Below, in pieces: positions 21,200 to 32,576 of a stretch of 64,000 bases of DNA. The stretch's first letter is position 1. Every line of letters begins with the position of its first letter. Made by a program: the position numbers and the translations under genes. The stretch is taken from positions 124,975,760-125,039,759 of the forward strand of contig VDFB02252616.1 of NCBI GenBank assembly GCA_007258455.2, given 5' to 3'. Below the pieces are notes generated by a model. The model was not told where the DNA came from. It made no database searches and saw only the letters and a list, made by a program, of their open reading frames with translations. This DNA comes from Sequoia sempervirens (lineage: Eukaryota > Streptophyta > Pinopsida > Cupressales > Cupressaceae).

Positions 21200-22110
21200 T
21201 AAACATATTTATATGTGACACAAAGGAATCAAATCTTGCATGTTGTAATATGTGAAATCATATATATATATATATAACAAATTTTATAAAAATAATAAGC
21301 TCTATAAAAAATTGAGAAATTTAAACATACTAGTATGTAAGCAAAAACATCCAATAGAGAAAAGATTATCATACTAACAAAAAATAAAAAGTTACAAGAA
21401 AAACATAAACTAAAAATAAACTATTTATTCCAATATATATTACACTTAATCTTTTCTAATCATAAAAGTTTAAAATTCTTAAACTTATAATTATAAATAA
21501 AAATATGACACTTCCTCCATTAATAAGTCAAATCAATTCAAATGTTTAAGTAGTAAATCACCTTTTAACTATTTACACCTAACAATCACCAAGTTTGTGA
21601 AAATTTTATGAATTATTACTTTCAATCATTCATAAATATTCATATATGACATAAAGGAATCATATCCTTCATACCTAAATTTTTGATATTATAATTATAA
21701 ATAACAATATTTGTTAAAAAATGATAAGTTTTGTATAAACTTGAGAAAAGTTACACATACTAAGATTGAGACCAAAACATTGAATAGAAAAAAGTCAATT
21801 ATTGTACCAAACAAAAGAAAGTTGTATACAATAAAACAAAATTAAAAATAAAATGTATTACAATTTATATTTGTACTCAATCTTTTCTAATAAAAAAGTA
21901 TAAAATTCTTAAAATATAAATATATCATTTCCTGCATTAATAAAAGTTCATTATTTAAATGTTTAAGTACTAAATTATCATTCAACCACTTACGGTTAAC
22001 AAATATCAAATCTGAATTTTTTTTATAATTTTTTTCTTTCAAACAATCATAAATATTCGTATGTGACATAAAAGGAACTAGATCTTGTGTGTAGAAATAT
22101 TTGACATTAT
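21200..22110. repeat. Tandem repeat of about 420 bp, 2.2 copies
   Basis: The phrase GACAYAAAGGAATC occurs at 21217 and 21649, and a variant at 22065, so the period is 416-432 bases. Between these, both units share AATAATCTTTTCTAAT-like and TTTAAGTASTAAAT words in the same order. The units are strongly diverged and AT-rich, with a (TA)n run in the first. Confidence 0.8.
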
Positions 22111-22700
22111 AATTTATTTTTATGAGAGAATATTCTCTTGCCACCCTTTTGATCCACCGGTGCCTTTTTCTTTTTCCATCTTTAAACCAAATTTCTAATT
22201 GGAATCTAAAAAAATCCTTAAACTATTTACTTTCTAATTTTATTTAGAGTGTCCAATATTTATCAAGAAAGAATAAACAATTGTAGTCATGGAGTGATAA
22301 GAAATCATTTCATTGAAAACAATTGTAGAATCAAATTTGAAATCTCCAACACTTCAAATTATCTAACATCTACATCTCAAATAACATATTTGTAACATTA
22401 AATTTAAGATAAGCTTGACATTTAATTTATTTAATTTTAATGTCCAACATTTTATTAAAAAAATTATTATTTTATTTAAATAAAATATAATAAATAACAA
22501 ATTTTCATTAGATTAAATAGTTAAATATAATAACATTATTAAATATATATTTTATAGTTATTAAAACATTAATATATTAAACATTAAAAATAACTAGCCT
22601 AACATTCATCAGAAATTATTAAAATTATAAATAAGTTAAAAATCTTCGAAGAAAAATATTAGCTATTACTTAATATCTAAGAATAGAAGAAAAAAACATT
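22111..22700. other. AT-rich stretch, no gene
   Basis: No recognisable frame or repeat. Confidence 0.6.
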
Positions 22701-23110
22701 TTTATTTTCTAATAGTTAGAAGTAGTACCCACTCTTCTCGTATGCAGAAATGAAAAGAATGTGGGATTAAACGTAAATTGCCGAGTCCAATGACCAACCA
22801 ATCCGGAACGAAAACGCCACTGTAAACTGTAACGGTCAAGTGCTACGGAAACGGTGATTTGAAAAGGTACAGTAAAGAAAATGCAAACAAGAGAGATTGG
22901 GTTAAGAGGGCGCCACATGGCCCCGGACACGTAAGGGAGTGTACCCTTAGAGTGTGCCGGTTAAGCCGGCCCTGTACGGTGGGGATGAGTTTAGGTCGCT
23001 CAAATTTGATTTTTAATATATTCAAGCAATTCCAAACTCTTCGCAGCAAACCAACACGCTCATGTCTAAACGTTTGTTGACTACTGGTGGGACAAGGATA
23101 TACAAGCATG
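22700..23110. other. Less AT-rich, CpG-containing island
   Basis: About 400 bp with many CpG and GC words (GGCGCCACATGGCCCCGG, GCCGGTTAAGCCGGC, the latter an inverted repeat). It contains an ACGT core (GACACGTAAG) like plant G-box-type sites. Base composition differs from the neighbouring DNA. It could be an old promoter or gene end. ORFs here overlap on both strands and none is recognised. Confidence 0.35.
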
Positions 23111-23169
23111 AAAAATTAAAACACTAAAAAGTCTGATTACAAAACGAATAGCATTTATCTTAATCCAGG

Positions 23170-23410
23170 ATGCAAAATCCTAAGTTAAGTTAAGAAGACA
23201 GACTGTTCGAGCATTGCTGTTTCAGTCCAAGACAGGTCTCTGTATGATCAAGTGGTTTGCAAGACATCCAAGACTAAATACATCTGAAGAACAGCTAACA
23301 TTTGACATTTTACTACGGACCAACTTAGGAGCAGTGTAGTTTAAGGAAAGCACGAGTGGTACTACAACATCCTCAACATCATATTCATGCTTATGAAATG
23401 GTCCATACAA
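23170..23410 (-). pseudogene. SCYL2: SCYL2-like pseudokinase exon fragment
   Basis: The minus frame reads [27 protein letters not shown] and [16 protein letters not shown], which matches the kinase-like domain of plant SCY1-like 2 (family sequence, from memory: DVEDS...LNYTAPELVRS...ASDIFSFGCLAYHLI). SCYL2 acts in clathrin-mediated trafficking. The frame ends at TGA where the family has Cys (after RPVLD), and the following codons (NSNARTVCLLN) still look related. The rest of the gene is not found nearby, so it is an exon-sized relic. The family call is fairly safe; the stop is seen directly. Confidence 0.7.
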
Positions 23411-24600
23411 TTAAAAAGATATAATGGTTCACAAAATTAAATGAACAAAATAGGAAATCTGGTAGAGTGACATGATTCACAGTTATTTTGATTGAATGTC
23501 TAAATAATTTGATGATAATTGAATGTCAGTTTTACACAATGTACATATACCACTAAGCCATTCAGATCAACCATTATGTAATGGAAAATTTCATTAAGTC
23601 ATACCTGCAATGAAAACCAAAAACATTTAGACAAAATAGAAAATATGTATTCTTACTGGTAATGAAAAGGCTGAGCTACATTTGGATCTCCCCAAACCTG
23701 ATTTGCACTTAGGTATCAAAATTAGCTATAAGTTCCATGCAAAGAAAAAATATTTGCCTAAGGTTCTCGATGATGCATGATAAAGAAAAATAATAAAATC
23801 CAGCCATTTGCACTCAACTTAAAATCTAATGACATATCAAGCACATTATTGTAAGAAATATCTCCTCAGAGAAATATTGTCAGTAGGCATAATCACATGC
23901 TTTCTTATTCTTGAAGTCAAGGGAAACCTCCCACAGAATTTTCATAACTATTAATGAGCTACAACATGTGAAAAATCATCATAAATGAGAATCATCAAAA
24001 TTTGTACCATATATCTTAAACATCCCATCTAATTATCTCAAATGCTGATGGGATGGAAGATGCAGTTTCAAGACTAGGATATTCTTGTGAATTTATATGT
24101 CATTTTACTCAATATTACATAATAGAAGACATGAATAACATCTTAAAACTTTTGGAATCTAAAGAAAAACAAATTCACTACTTACCTGTTTGCAACCACT
24201 AAGTCCAATGTCATTCATATTATTTCATGAGCAAAACAAAGAACAGTCCAGACTCCAAGAATTGTAATAAAGCGCAGGATTCCGCGAATTTTTAAACTCT
24301 TCACACTTAATATTGCTATAGTGTATACAACTTGTAGTATCTGTATAGAAACCCCAAAGAAAATAACAAAGATGTGTCCTTAGCACTCTATAGAAAAAGA
24401 TTGGTATAATTAATGTGAAATGAGACCCAATCATTGGAATATGCCGCTGTATTATAGAGCTTGTAAATTATCAGAGAAAACACTTGGACCAGAACCACAA
24501 CATTTCTATCTCCCAAATACCTAAAAATGGTCAAAGGCAGTAGAACAATTCAAAATCTGGAGAAGGCAGAAATACGCGTACCACTGGAATAAATCTTCTT

Positions 24601-24687
24601 ACAGTTCAGATTTTATGTATGTCTTATGGTGCATTATTAATGCTTTAAAAATGTTGATGCTAAATTTTTAAAATTCAAATTTAAACT
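24601..24687 (+). repeat. Dispersed 85-bp repeat, copy 2
   Basis: Matches 18411-18497 in the same orientation. It is inside the otherwise low-copy-looking region, so it is probably a small mobile-element fragment. Confidence 0.8.
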
Positions 24688-25052
24688 GTTCTCATACTAC
24701 AACTCATTGTGCAGATTCAGTAATATCCAACAAGCATCAATTTTTCACTAATGCAAATTTCAAATTTCCAAATACAATCTTCCCATTGCACACAACCCCC
24801 ATATACAACATTACCACCATATTTTTTATTAATGTTCAAAAGAATTATGACATATTTTGGATGTCTCCTCTGCTACATGTTAAATGATAAATAATGGTAA
24901 TAAGTAGTTAAATTATTTGTGCATCCAACAATGCTACACCTTTCTTACTCGTCAATTCATCATATGTAGCTTAAAATCAAATGAGAATGAACCAAACTAT
25001 GTAAATGTCAAATAAGATTGGTAAATCATTATCTTCAATACATTCCAAGCTG

Positions 25053-25601
25053 ACATTATCCGAAAGTAAAGCTGTAAATGCCTCAATAGACATTATCCGA
25101 AAGTAAAGCTGTAAATGCCTCATTCCTCAATAGAATTTAGGTTCCAAAGGTGTGCAGAAAATAAAGGAAATTCCAGTAACCTGTGCATCTTTTAACATCT
25201 ATTGCAATTTACACTAATAATAAATAATTATTCATAAGTATTTCAAACTTGATCATAAAATTATTCATAAGTATTTCAAACTTGATCCCAAAATTTGGTC
25301 ATATAATCTATATCAGATTATAAACAATCATCAAAACAAACAATTATTTAAAAGTATTTTGAACACGACGTCATAAACAGGGAATAAGAAACCTACTTGG
25401 ATCACAATGGCTATAGAAGTCCTCCACATCTGTTTAGAGCTAAGCAAAAAAGTTAAGTCGAAATAAGCATATTTTAAGATACTACTGAAACTATAATTGA
25501 TTATCAAATACTCGTAAATCCATAGTCACGAATCAAATCCCTTCTCCATGGGACAAAAGACACCTGACATATTGATTAGTGGAGACATATTGATTAGTGG
25601 A
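25053..25601. repeat. Cluster of three short tandem duplications
   Basis: Three independent two-copy direct duplications: CATTATCCGAAAGTAAAGCT-type (25053-25121, 32 bp each), ATTATTCATAAGTATTTCAA-type (25227-25287, 28 bp each) and GACATATTGATTAGTGGA (25566-25601, 18 bp each, adjacent). Copies are almost identical, so the duplications are recent. Confidence 0.9.
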
Positions 25602-26085
25602 ATCTCTAAATAGTTCGCTAATCTGTTTTTCCATATGAACTAAGCAGTTCAGCCACTTACAACACTTACCTAGAAGAAAAACACAATGAGATTAGCAATA
25701 TGAAAACAACGACTACAGAACCACTGCAAAGCTCACCTTTTAATACATCACAATGAAAAATTGATCATATTATTGGTCAAATTTCTGCAAGGGATTGCTT
25801 ATTTTATTACAATGACAACTTCAAAAGAATAGTTTAAATAAATTATAATGAAAAACATTTGGCTCAATAACCAAACGGTGTATAAAATCATGGATTTGTT
25901 AATTTTTATATCAGAAAAACAATTATATAGAAGTATTTTGAACACGACAGAAACAGGGGATAAAACCTACCTGGATCACACTGGCTGTAAAAGTCGTCCA
26001 CATCTGTTAGGAACTTCGGAGCCAGGCAAAAAAGTTAAGTCCAAATAAGAATATTTTAAGATACTACTGAAACTATAATTTAACC
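25340..26085 (-). repeat. Duplicated 150-bp segment with exon-like core
   Basis: 25340-25490 and 25918-26085 are direct repeats. On the minus strand both contain a short exon-like piece flanked by AACAG and GT: one encodes TDVEDFYSHCDP, the other TDVDDFYSQCDP. The peptide is conserved apart from two residues, suggesting the duplicated piece was coding. I do not recognise the protein. Confidence 0.6.
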
Positions 26086-26767
26086 CAAAAAAAAAGATAT
26101 ATTAAATTTTATAGATACCATAAATATATACATAAATACTAAAAAAGTTTTCCAGTTATCACAATTAAAAGAAAATCGATACAAAATATAACTAAAGCAG
26201 AAAATAAAGTGATTATAGTCATGAAAATTTTGAAGATAAATTCAAAGGAAACCCCAATTAAGGAACAGGCTTTATAGCAACAACATTAATTAAAAAACCC
26301 CATACAAATTATTTTTCCCTTTTCACAGACAAACACTTGGCATGCAAGCATTTCATGGTAATGGACTTGTATTGTATGTCCTATAAACAGGCTTTTGCAT
26401 ATTTTAATTGGTATTTTGTCAGGTATTGCGAAAGCCATCTGTTGCCGGCAAATGAAAACGCCATAATGATCCTTTGAGGGTTTGATGAGATGTAAGTCCA
26501 CCACCAAAGCCCACGCAGCGAGTTCAAATAAGAAAAAAAACTTGCTCAGAATTATCAAAGAAATCGACCTCTGTAATAAACTTGCAGGATAAGGGTTAGT
26601 AAATTCTAGGGCAAAAAAAAGAATTTATTTTTTTAAAAATAGAAGTTTTCGCATACGCCTTGCTGCTGCCTTCTCTGACTTGTAATGGCTGAATGAGGTG
26701 TTGCAATAGAAAACCAGGGTTTGGAGATTCACTTTTGAAGATACCCATCTTGTCTATGTAGGGGAGA

Positions 26768-27100
26768 GGGGTCTATAGTGGAGCACCCTAATTTCCCGTT
26801 TCTCAAAATCTTACATGGAAATTTCAAATCACTCCCAATTTTGTACAACAGTTTATTTGGCAATTCATGTGCTTCTATATTTCGTTTTAGGGCCACATCA
26901 TCAAATATGATGCCACATCAGCATGCTTTTTGTTGAGGTATCCAGAAAGGCCCAACAAAAATAAAGTGAGACTGACAGTGGTGCACTAAGTCATGTTTTA
27001 TTGGTGTGTTGATGTGGCATCACATGATTTGTCACTTTGCGTACTTTATGGATAAAAAGTGTTTTGCAATTGGATATTAAAGTGCTCCACTATGGGGCCC
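26768..27100. mobile_element. MITE-like element, about 333 bp
   Basis: The ends are inverted: TCTATAGTGGAGCAC on the left and GTGCTCCACTATGGG on the right share a 12-base perfect core. Inside is a second inverted pair (ATGATGCCACATCA and TGATGTGGCATCAC). No coding capacity. I could not settle a target-site duplication, so the superfamily is unassigned. Confidence 0.6.
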
Positions 27101-27897
27101 ATTAAGGACTACTTCTATCCCCACTATTGGACCAGTGGGTTCATATCATTATACTTTTTGTGACTGTGAAACGATTCTACATTGCTCAATAGACTATTGT
27201 GTGCAATTAAACGATTTTATTGAGGAAAAAGTGGATTAACAGCTACGATTTTACTAATGTTCGAAAGTTATACAAATGATTTGTTTATTAATGTTCACTA
27301 ATATATAAAAATATTATTATAAACGTTTTTTAAAAAGAATGGTGACGATTCTTAATTTTAACGAGATTTAAGGATGAGTTTTTATGTATACAGAAAGCTC
27401 AAGAAACGACTTTCACTTTAAACGTCTCTTGGTGTAAAAATAACTTTAATCATTAATTAAGAGTTGCCTCTATAATTCCATGGCATGAATTAATAATGGC
27501 TTAATTTGTGTTGTAATGAACCACATACAATCTTATTTTCATAGTAAGTTTAACCTTATTTTCTTGATTATGGTCTTTCTGACTGAAAAATGAATTGAAA
27601 TTTTGAGATTAAAAAAATTTAGCCAAAAAATTAAAAAAATTATAGGAAAATTAAAATATAATGCATCAAAAGAAAATAATAAATTTTGATTGTAATCACT
27701 AATTAAAAGTTGTCCCTATATTATAATTCCGTAAGAAAGTAAAAATATACATATTTTATTTTTCAATAATTAAAAACTAAAATAATATTAATAAAAAGTA
27801 GTTAAAAAAATATGTAGATATACCTACTAAGCAAACACTAATAATAGCTTTATTGTCTATAAATAGAGTATGTGTACATCATATGTGATAGTGACAA
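27101..27897. other. AT-rich spacer, no gene
   Basis: AT-rich DNA without a recognisable frame. It has repeated words (AATCATTAATTAAGAGTTG and ATCACTAATTAAAAGTTG), a weak direct repeat about 250 bp apart. Confidence 0.6.
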
Positions 27898-28433
27898 AGA
27901 GCTACTGCCCCTCACAACAAACTTGATAAGCATGTCCTACTATTTAGGGTGGGGTCCCATGGAGGGGGGTTTCCTGAAAACTTTCAATGGGTGCTGCTGA
28001 GAAATTTTAGGAAGTTTTTAAAGGTGGTGACCCCATGAACTTAGTAGAGCAATTCAGCTTAAAATATTAAGCTCCAGATTTTAAGGAAGTTGGTGGTCTC
28101 ATCAACTTATTTACTGTGGAGTTCAGCTTAAAATTTAAGTTTCGGAATTTAAGGAAGCTTAAAAGTTGAGATGATTTACAAATGGCAAATAAAATTGTTG
28201 AACTGTAGAGCAATCTCCAGCCCCACCCCATTTTCACCCCCTCAAATCTGCAGTCCTAAAAGGTAGGAGCTGCTATTCTTCAGGAAAAAATTCTAAATAA
28301 TCTTGTAGCAATTTTTTTATCAATCCATGAGACCACCTGTTCCTTAAAAATAGACCCTGCAGCCCCCATGGGACCCAACCCTTAGAGAGCTACTGCTCCT
28401 CACAACAGATTTGATATTTATATCTTGCTACTC
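27898..28433 (+). repeat. Direct repeats of about 46 bp flanking the MITE
   Basis: AGAGCTACTGCCCCTCACAA (27898 onward) recurs as AGAGCTACTGCTCCTCACAA (28385 onward), and the similarity continues for about 46 bases on both sides of the MITE at 27947-28381. This is far longer than a transposon target duplication. Confidence 0.85.
27947..28381. mobile_element. PIF/Harbinger-like MITE with TTA target duplication
   Basis: Left end GGGTGGGGTCCCATGG; the reverse complement of the right end is GGGTTGGGTCCCATGG. Both are flanked directly by TTA (27944-27946 and 28382-28384), the target duplication typical of PIF/Harbinger elements. It is 435 bp with no coding capacity, so it would depend on a transposase elsewhere. 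Confidence 0.75.
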
Positions 28434-28441
28434 CCTACATT

Positions 28442-28780
28442 ACAAATTATTTATTTATATATATAAAGAGAGAGAGTGAATAGTTGAGCAAGTGGCATGG
28501 CATGGATCTTAGGTGGCTGTCACCCACAAAGTGTCGCCTTGGGGAGTGAAAAGGCAGAGAGAAGGAGCACTAGGCTTGACATTCAACAATTGGAATACAA
28601 TGCAAATTATTTATTTATAGATATATAGAGAGAGAGAGAGAACAAGCGTAGATGAGCAAGTGGCGTGGATCTTAGGTGGATGTCAGCCACAAAGTGTCGC
28701 CTTGGGGAGTGAAGTGGCAGATAGAAGCGGCACCAGGCTTGACATTCAACAACTGGAATGCCACATGGTTGGGATTCCAG
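28442..28780 (-). repeat. Tandem duplication of the 3' end of the BURP gene
   Basis: Two adjacent units of about 170 bp. The inner one (28604-28780) holds the last 30 or so codons and 3' flank of the BURP gene. The outer one (28442-28603) is a copy whose frame is still open to the same stop: FQLLNVKPSAPSLCLFTPQG then DTLWVTAT. In the copy the last conserved His of the BURP motif is Leu (CLF instead of CHF). GA and TA microsatellites lie at both copies' ends and may have mediated the duplication. Confidence 0.85.
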
Positions 28781-29592
28781 GCACTGGTGTCCGTGTGACA
28801 CACAACCACCGCCTCCACCCTGCTGCCATCTTCACCCTTCACCCAAACTCTCGCGGTCTTCGTGCCTTGCAAGTCGTGGCAGTAAAACACTGCGTACGCA
28901 TATTTTTCAGTATGACACACTATTGACTTCTCCCCCAGTTTACTCATGAATTTCACTCCCACGATGGTATATTCTTGCTTCACGGATTTCAACGTTTTCG
29001 GAACATTTGTCGCCAGCACGATTATGTGATTGCTTCCCAACTTCGATGTGGTGTAGTCAATCATGGACTCCAACGATGTTGCGCAATATTTACTTTCGCC
29101 CTTCATACCAGGTCTTTCACATTCTTGTAAAGTATCCTTCATAGCCAAAGCCATGTCGGAATCTTGCGCTACGTTGAGCTCTTTCAACGCCATAGGAAGC
29201 TTGTCGGAAGAGAAGGGGACTTCTTCCGCCACAGCACGAGGGAGAAAATAGGTCTTCCTGAGGTCCAAAGGATCATCCCCAGTGAGGAGTAAAGACACTT
29301 TGGTTCCGCTATGTAATTCTTTCTCCAGTAGAAACATGCAAGCCGATGTGTCCGTCGTAGCTGCAGCATGATTTGCGTTATAATTTCAGTTACCCGCGTC
29401 GCAGTGACCTTTTCCCTTGCTTTTCGACGTAGTCACCCCAACTTTCATTGGAGGCGGCCCAAGGTTCACGTCCATTCCTCCCTTGTGCACTTTCTCATCA
29501 TCAGGTGAGATAAGTTCCCGCAGAGTTTGTGGAATGGGTGTCGTGGGAAGCTTTTGGTGCCAGTACGCCATACTAGGAGACACCCTTTCACC
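28672..29592 (-). pseudogene. BURP-domain protein gene with one internal stop
   Basis: The minus strand encodes a complete BURP domain, a plant-only domain of secreted or cell-wall-associated proteins (RD22, USP, PG1-beta types). The signature is perfect: CH-x10-CH-x25-CH-x25-CH-x8-W. The domain begins near CMFLLEKELHSGTKV and ends DTLWLTST. Upstream, in the same frame, is a linker with Pro-rich MAYWHQKLPTTPIPQTLREL, entered after a TTTGCAG acceptor at 29593. An in-frame TGA at 29386-29388 interrupts linker and domain; the putative intron around it would be only 38 bp, too short for a plant intron. No first exon with a signal peptide was found. A pseudogene is most likely; an intact domain argues for recent loss or an assembly/sequence error at the TGA. 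Confidence 0.85.
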
Positions 29593-29889
29593 CTGCAAAT
29601 GTGTGGTTCCGCTAGCCGCTACGAACTATCAATTCCAAAAAAAAAAAAAAAAACTCGTAAGAAAAGCTAGCAAACTAAAATTACATGATTCGAGTTAAAT
29701 TAAAATTACAAACTTTTGAGAAATTTAAAATAAAAAACATTCAAGGAGAAGAATGAAGATAGTTAAAACCCTCATCTTGTGAAATACAACCAATCCCACC
29801 CTCGATAATTTCAATGATTTAGAGATACCAAGTGGAGGAGGATTTGGTCCATATAAATACCAAGCTTTGCCTCAACTAAGACTAACGAA
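29593..29889. other. Upstream flank of BURP gene
   Basis: Contains a 19-base A run (about 29636-29654) and AT-rich sequence. In a BURP gene a signal-peptide exon would be expected here on the minus strand; none is visible, nor a TATA box placed convincingly. Confidence 0.4.
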
Positions 29890-31320
29890 GCCGCCATATC
29901 AATATCTCAAAGCATATCAATTTCTTCTTTATCGTCATCACTTTCTTTTTTCTTCATCATCTTTTGGACTTTCTTCTTTGTCATCACCTTTTTTTTCTTC
30001 ATCCTATTTTTTATTGTCACACTTCTTCATCACTTTCGTTTTATTGGTCTATTTGTATTGTGAGACTTTTGGATGACTTTTTTAATTTATATATGATAAC
30101 TATTTGAAATTTAGGATCTTAATTTTTTGAAAATACAAGTATCTTTAGAAAATATTAAAATATTTTTTTGTGTAGATTAGTGTTCATCATTATAATAGAT
30201 CTAGTCATAACAAGTCATGTATATGTATATCAATATCTCAAATCACATTACTTTCTTTCTTCTTTGTTCTGTTTGAAATTTAGGTTAAAATATTAGAAAT
30301 GGAAATCTTAACTTTTTAAAAATGACATATCTTTAAAAAATATTTAATTTTTTTCTTTGGGTATATTACTGAAGCCGTCATAATGGATGTAGTCAAGACA
30401 TGCATATACATGCCAATATCTCAAATTACATTACTTTCTTTCTTCTTCATCCTACTATGAGACTTTTTCGTATTTTTTATAATTTTATGTTGAAATATCT
30501 TAATATATAGTAACATTTGAAATCTAAGTTGAAATATTGGAAAGAAGAACTTTAACTTTATAAAAATAGAAGTATCTTTAGAAACTACTTAAAATATTTA
30601 TTTGAGTAGACGAGCAAAGCTTCCATAATGGATGTAGTCATACCAGGTATACATATGCATGCCAACATCTAAAATCACATCACTTTCTTTCTTCTTCATC
30701 CTATTTTTATCGTGGGACATTTTGATAACATTTTTTATAGTTTTATCTTAAAAGATATTAATATATAATAACCATTTAAAATTTAGGTTGAAATTTTAGA
30801 AAAAAAAAATTAACTTTTTCAAAAATAGAAGTATTTTCAAAAAATATTTAACATATTTCTTTGAGTAAACTAGTAAGCTATAGTAGTGGATGCAATTGTA
30901 GCAAACATGCATATGCATGTCAATTTTCAAATCACATCACTTTCTTTCTATCTTTGTCCTAATTTTATTGTGGTATTTTTTTTTATATAACAAGGGTGTC
31001 CCCACGACCCAGCCCAATGACCCAACAACCTGTGGCAAGTTGGGATGAGACTAGTCCCTTGCAGGTGAGATCCCCCTCATATTGTAGCAAACCTGCATAT
31101 GCATGTGAATTTTCAAATCACAACACTTTCTTTCTATCTTTGTCCTAATTTTACTGTGGGAATTTTTAATAACATTTTTTTAATGCTTTTATGTTGAAAT
31201 ATCTTAATATATGATGACCATTTTTTAGGTTGAATTTTTGAAAAATAATCTTGAAAAAAAGAATTATCTTTAGAAAAAAAATTAAAATGTTTCTTTGAGT
31301 TTTCTTATATCATATATTTC
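29890..31320. repeat. Tandem repeat with irregular period, 5-6 copies
   Basis: The word ATCACTTTCTTTCTTCTT and variants recur near 29935, 30250, 30434, 30682, 30938 and 31126, followed each time by TCCTATTTTTATTGTGG- and TTGAAATATTTTA-like words. Spacing varies (184-256 bases) because units carry internal deletions. Copies are clearly diverged, so the array is old. Confidence 0.8.
30978..31082. other. GC-richer insertion inside the tandem repeat
   Basis: About 105 bp starting near AACAAGGGTGTCCCCACGAC and ending GGTGAGATCCCCCTCATAT. It is flanked by an 80-bp direct repeat of the array sequence (TGCATATGCATGT). The insert is unlike the AT-rich units. It could be a short mobile-element fragment. 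No clear family. Confidence 0.4.
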
Positions 31321-32098
31321 ATTCTTGTTCTTATTAATTTATGATAAAAATAATAAGTAATATTTTTAAATAAATAAAGTATAAGAATCTCAAACACTTT
31401 TTTTGATGTTGCACTAGTCTAGGAATTCTAAACTTGGATTCATGATTTCTTTTATTCATTCAACAATGCCATATTCTTGTGTCATATGGCTTTGTTGGAA
31501 GATTGACCTAGACTATCTATCAAATTTACCTAGATTTGGAATTCTTTTAGGGTGGAGAATATTTTTAACATTTGGGAAGAAAAAAATTATGTTATTTTCA
31601 CTAGGAGTGTAGATGAGGCAAGCAAATAAATTTGTACAAGTTGAATCTTTTATCTATAGTTGATTTTAAGTCACTAGGGTAATACCTCTTGTATATAGTT
31701 TTTAGAGTTTCGTCACCCTTTACATCCCACTAAGGGAACTTTCCTCCATTTGAATGTACCCAACTTGCCAAAAGGGATCATGGCTCCTAGTCACATGGCT
31801 CTTAATGTCCTAAAAGATTTGAGGGTCGTGCTACTCATAGATGGTCTCAATATTCTAAATTTTCATCAACCTCTTCATATGGGTGTGATGCTTTTAGCTA
31901 GCTAAATTCCAACAAGTTTCTTCCTCACCCAATTTTGGTCATCTCCCATATTCATGCTCAACAACCCATATATGAAGACCAAAGACAAGAGAGTTCTCTC
32001 AATAATGTCACATCCCATGTTCACATAAGTGGGAAACTAAACAAATAAATAATAATTAAATTGATATAGGGGGTCACCTACCTTGTTAGAAGAGTAGT
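31321..32098. other. No recognisable gene
   Basis: Mixed-composition DNA with several Pro/Leu-rich short frames and no known domain. A possible source is decayed transposon internal sequence. Confidence 0.5.
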
Positions 32099-32576
32099 AT
32101 GAAACCCTTCTACAACCTTTACTCTCCTAAGGACCAAAGAATGTATATCTTGACAAAAGCATGGGCATGGACATCAAAGCCTATGAATGTGAGAAAAATC
32201 ATGAGGAAAAAAGTAATCAAATATATTTGTGGAAGAGGATTTAGAAAATTTCAAGCAAAAAGGAAGCTAGTAGATTTAAATTTAGATTCCACAACCTTTG
32301 ACACATATTTCTCAAGTAGAACAACCACAAGATATTTATGCTCATAGTGGATCGATTGATATTGGTGGACCTGCCTTATTCACACATGTTCATGTATCTC
32401 ATCATTGTACTATGTGCAATTGGTTGTGTTTAAGTCCTATTGGAGAGACTAATGACACACACCTAAACACATTTGAATATGATTTCTATCATATGTCACC
32501 TTCACGAGATGATCTAATAGGATCTAGAACAAAAACTAAGGCATTAGGAACAAGAACAAAAGCATGTCCATCATGA
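32099..32576 (+). pseudogene. Decayed coding fragment, two overlapping frames
   Basis: The first frame ends in a basic segment (MRKKVIKYICGRGFRKFQAK) and LDSTTFDTYFSSRTTT; the second continues with IDIGGPALFTHVHVSHHCTM and SPIGETNDTHLNTFEYDF. The overlap near 32300-32346 suggests a frameshift in one ancestral gene. The HVHVSHHCTMC cluster of His and Cys is notable. No family recognised. It precedes two duplicated exon-like segments on the same strand and may belong with them. Confidence 0.3.

Larger units (their letters stand above)
23411..26760 (-). other. Low-copy-looking region, possible intron/gene relic
   Basis: No long frame, but the minus strand has several good splice-like sites (CAAACAG/GTAAGT near 24186; AACAG/ATGTGGA before and CCAG/GTAGG after small duplicated exon-like pieces). 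The region at 26430-26720 is less AT-rich. It may be the remnant of a gene transcribed on the minus strand, with most exons lost. I could not identify the protein. Confidence 0.3.

Noticed and set aside
22709..23109. Overlapping ORFs in the CpG-containing island as genes
   Set aside because: Open frames occur on both strands with no known domain and no splice context; base composition alone explains them.
29386..29388. A short intron around the BURP TGA
   Set aside because: Candidate donor and acceptor would give an intron of 38 bp, below the usual plant minimum.
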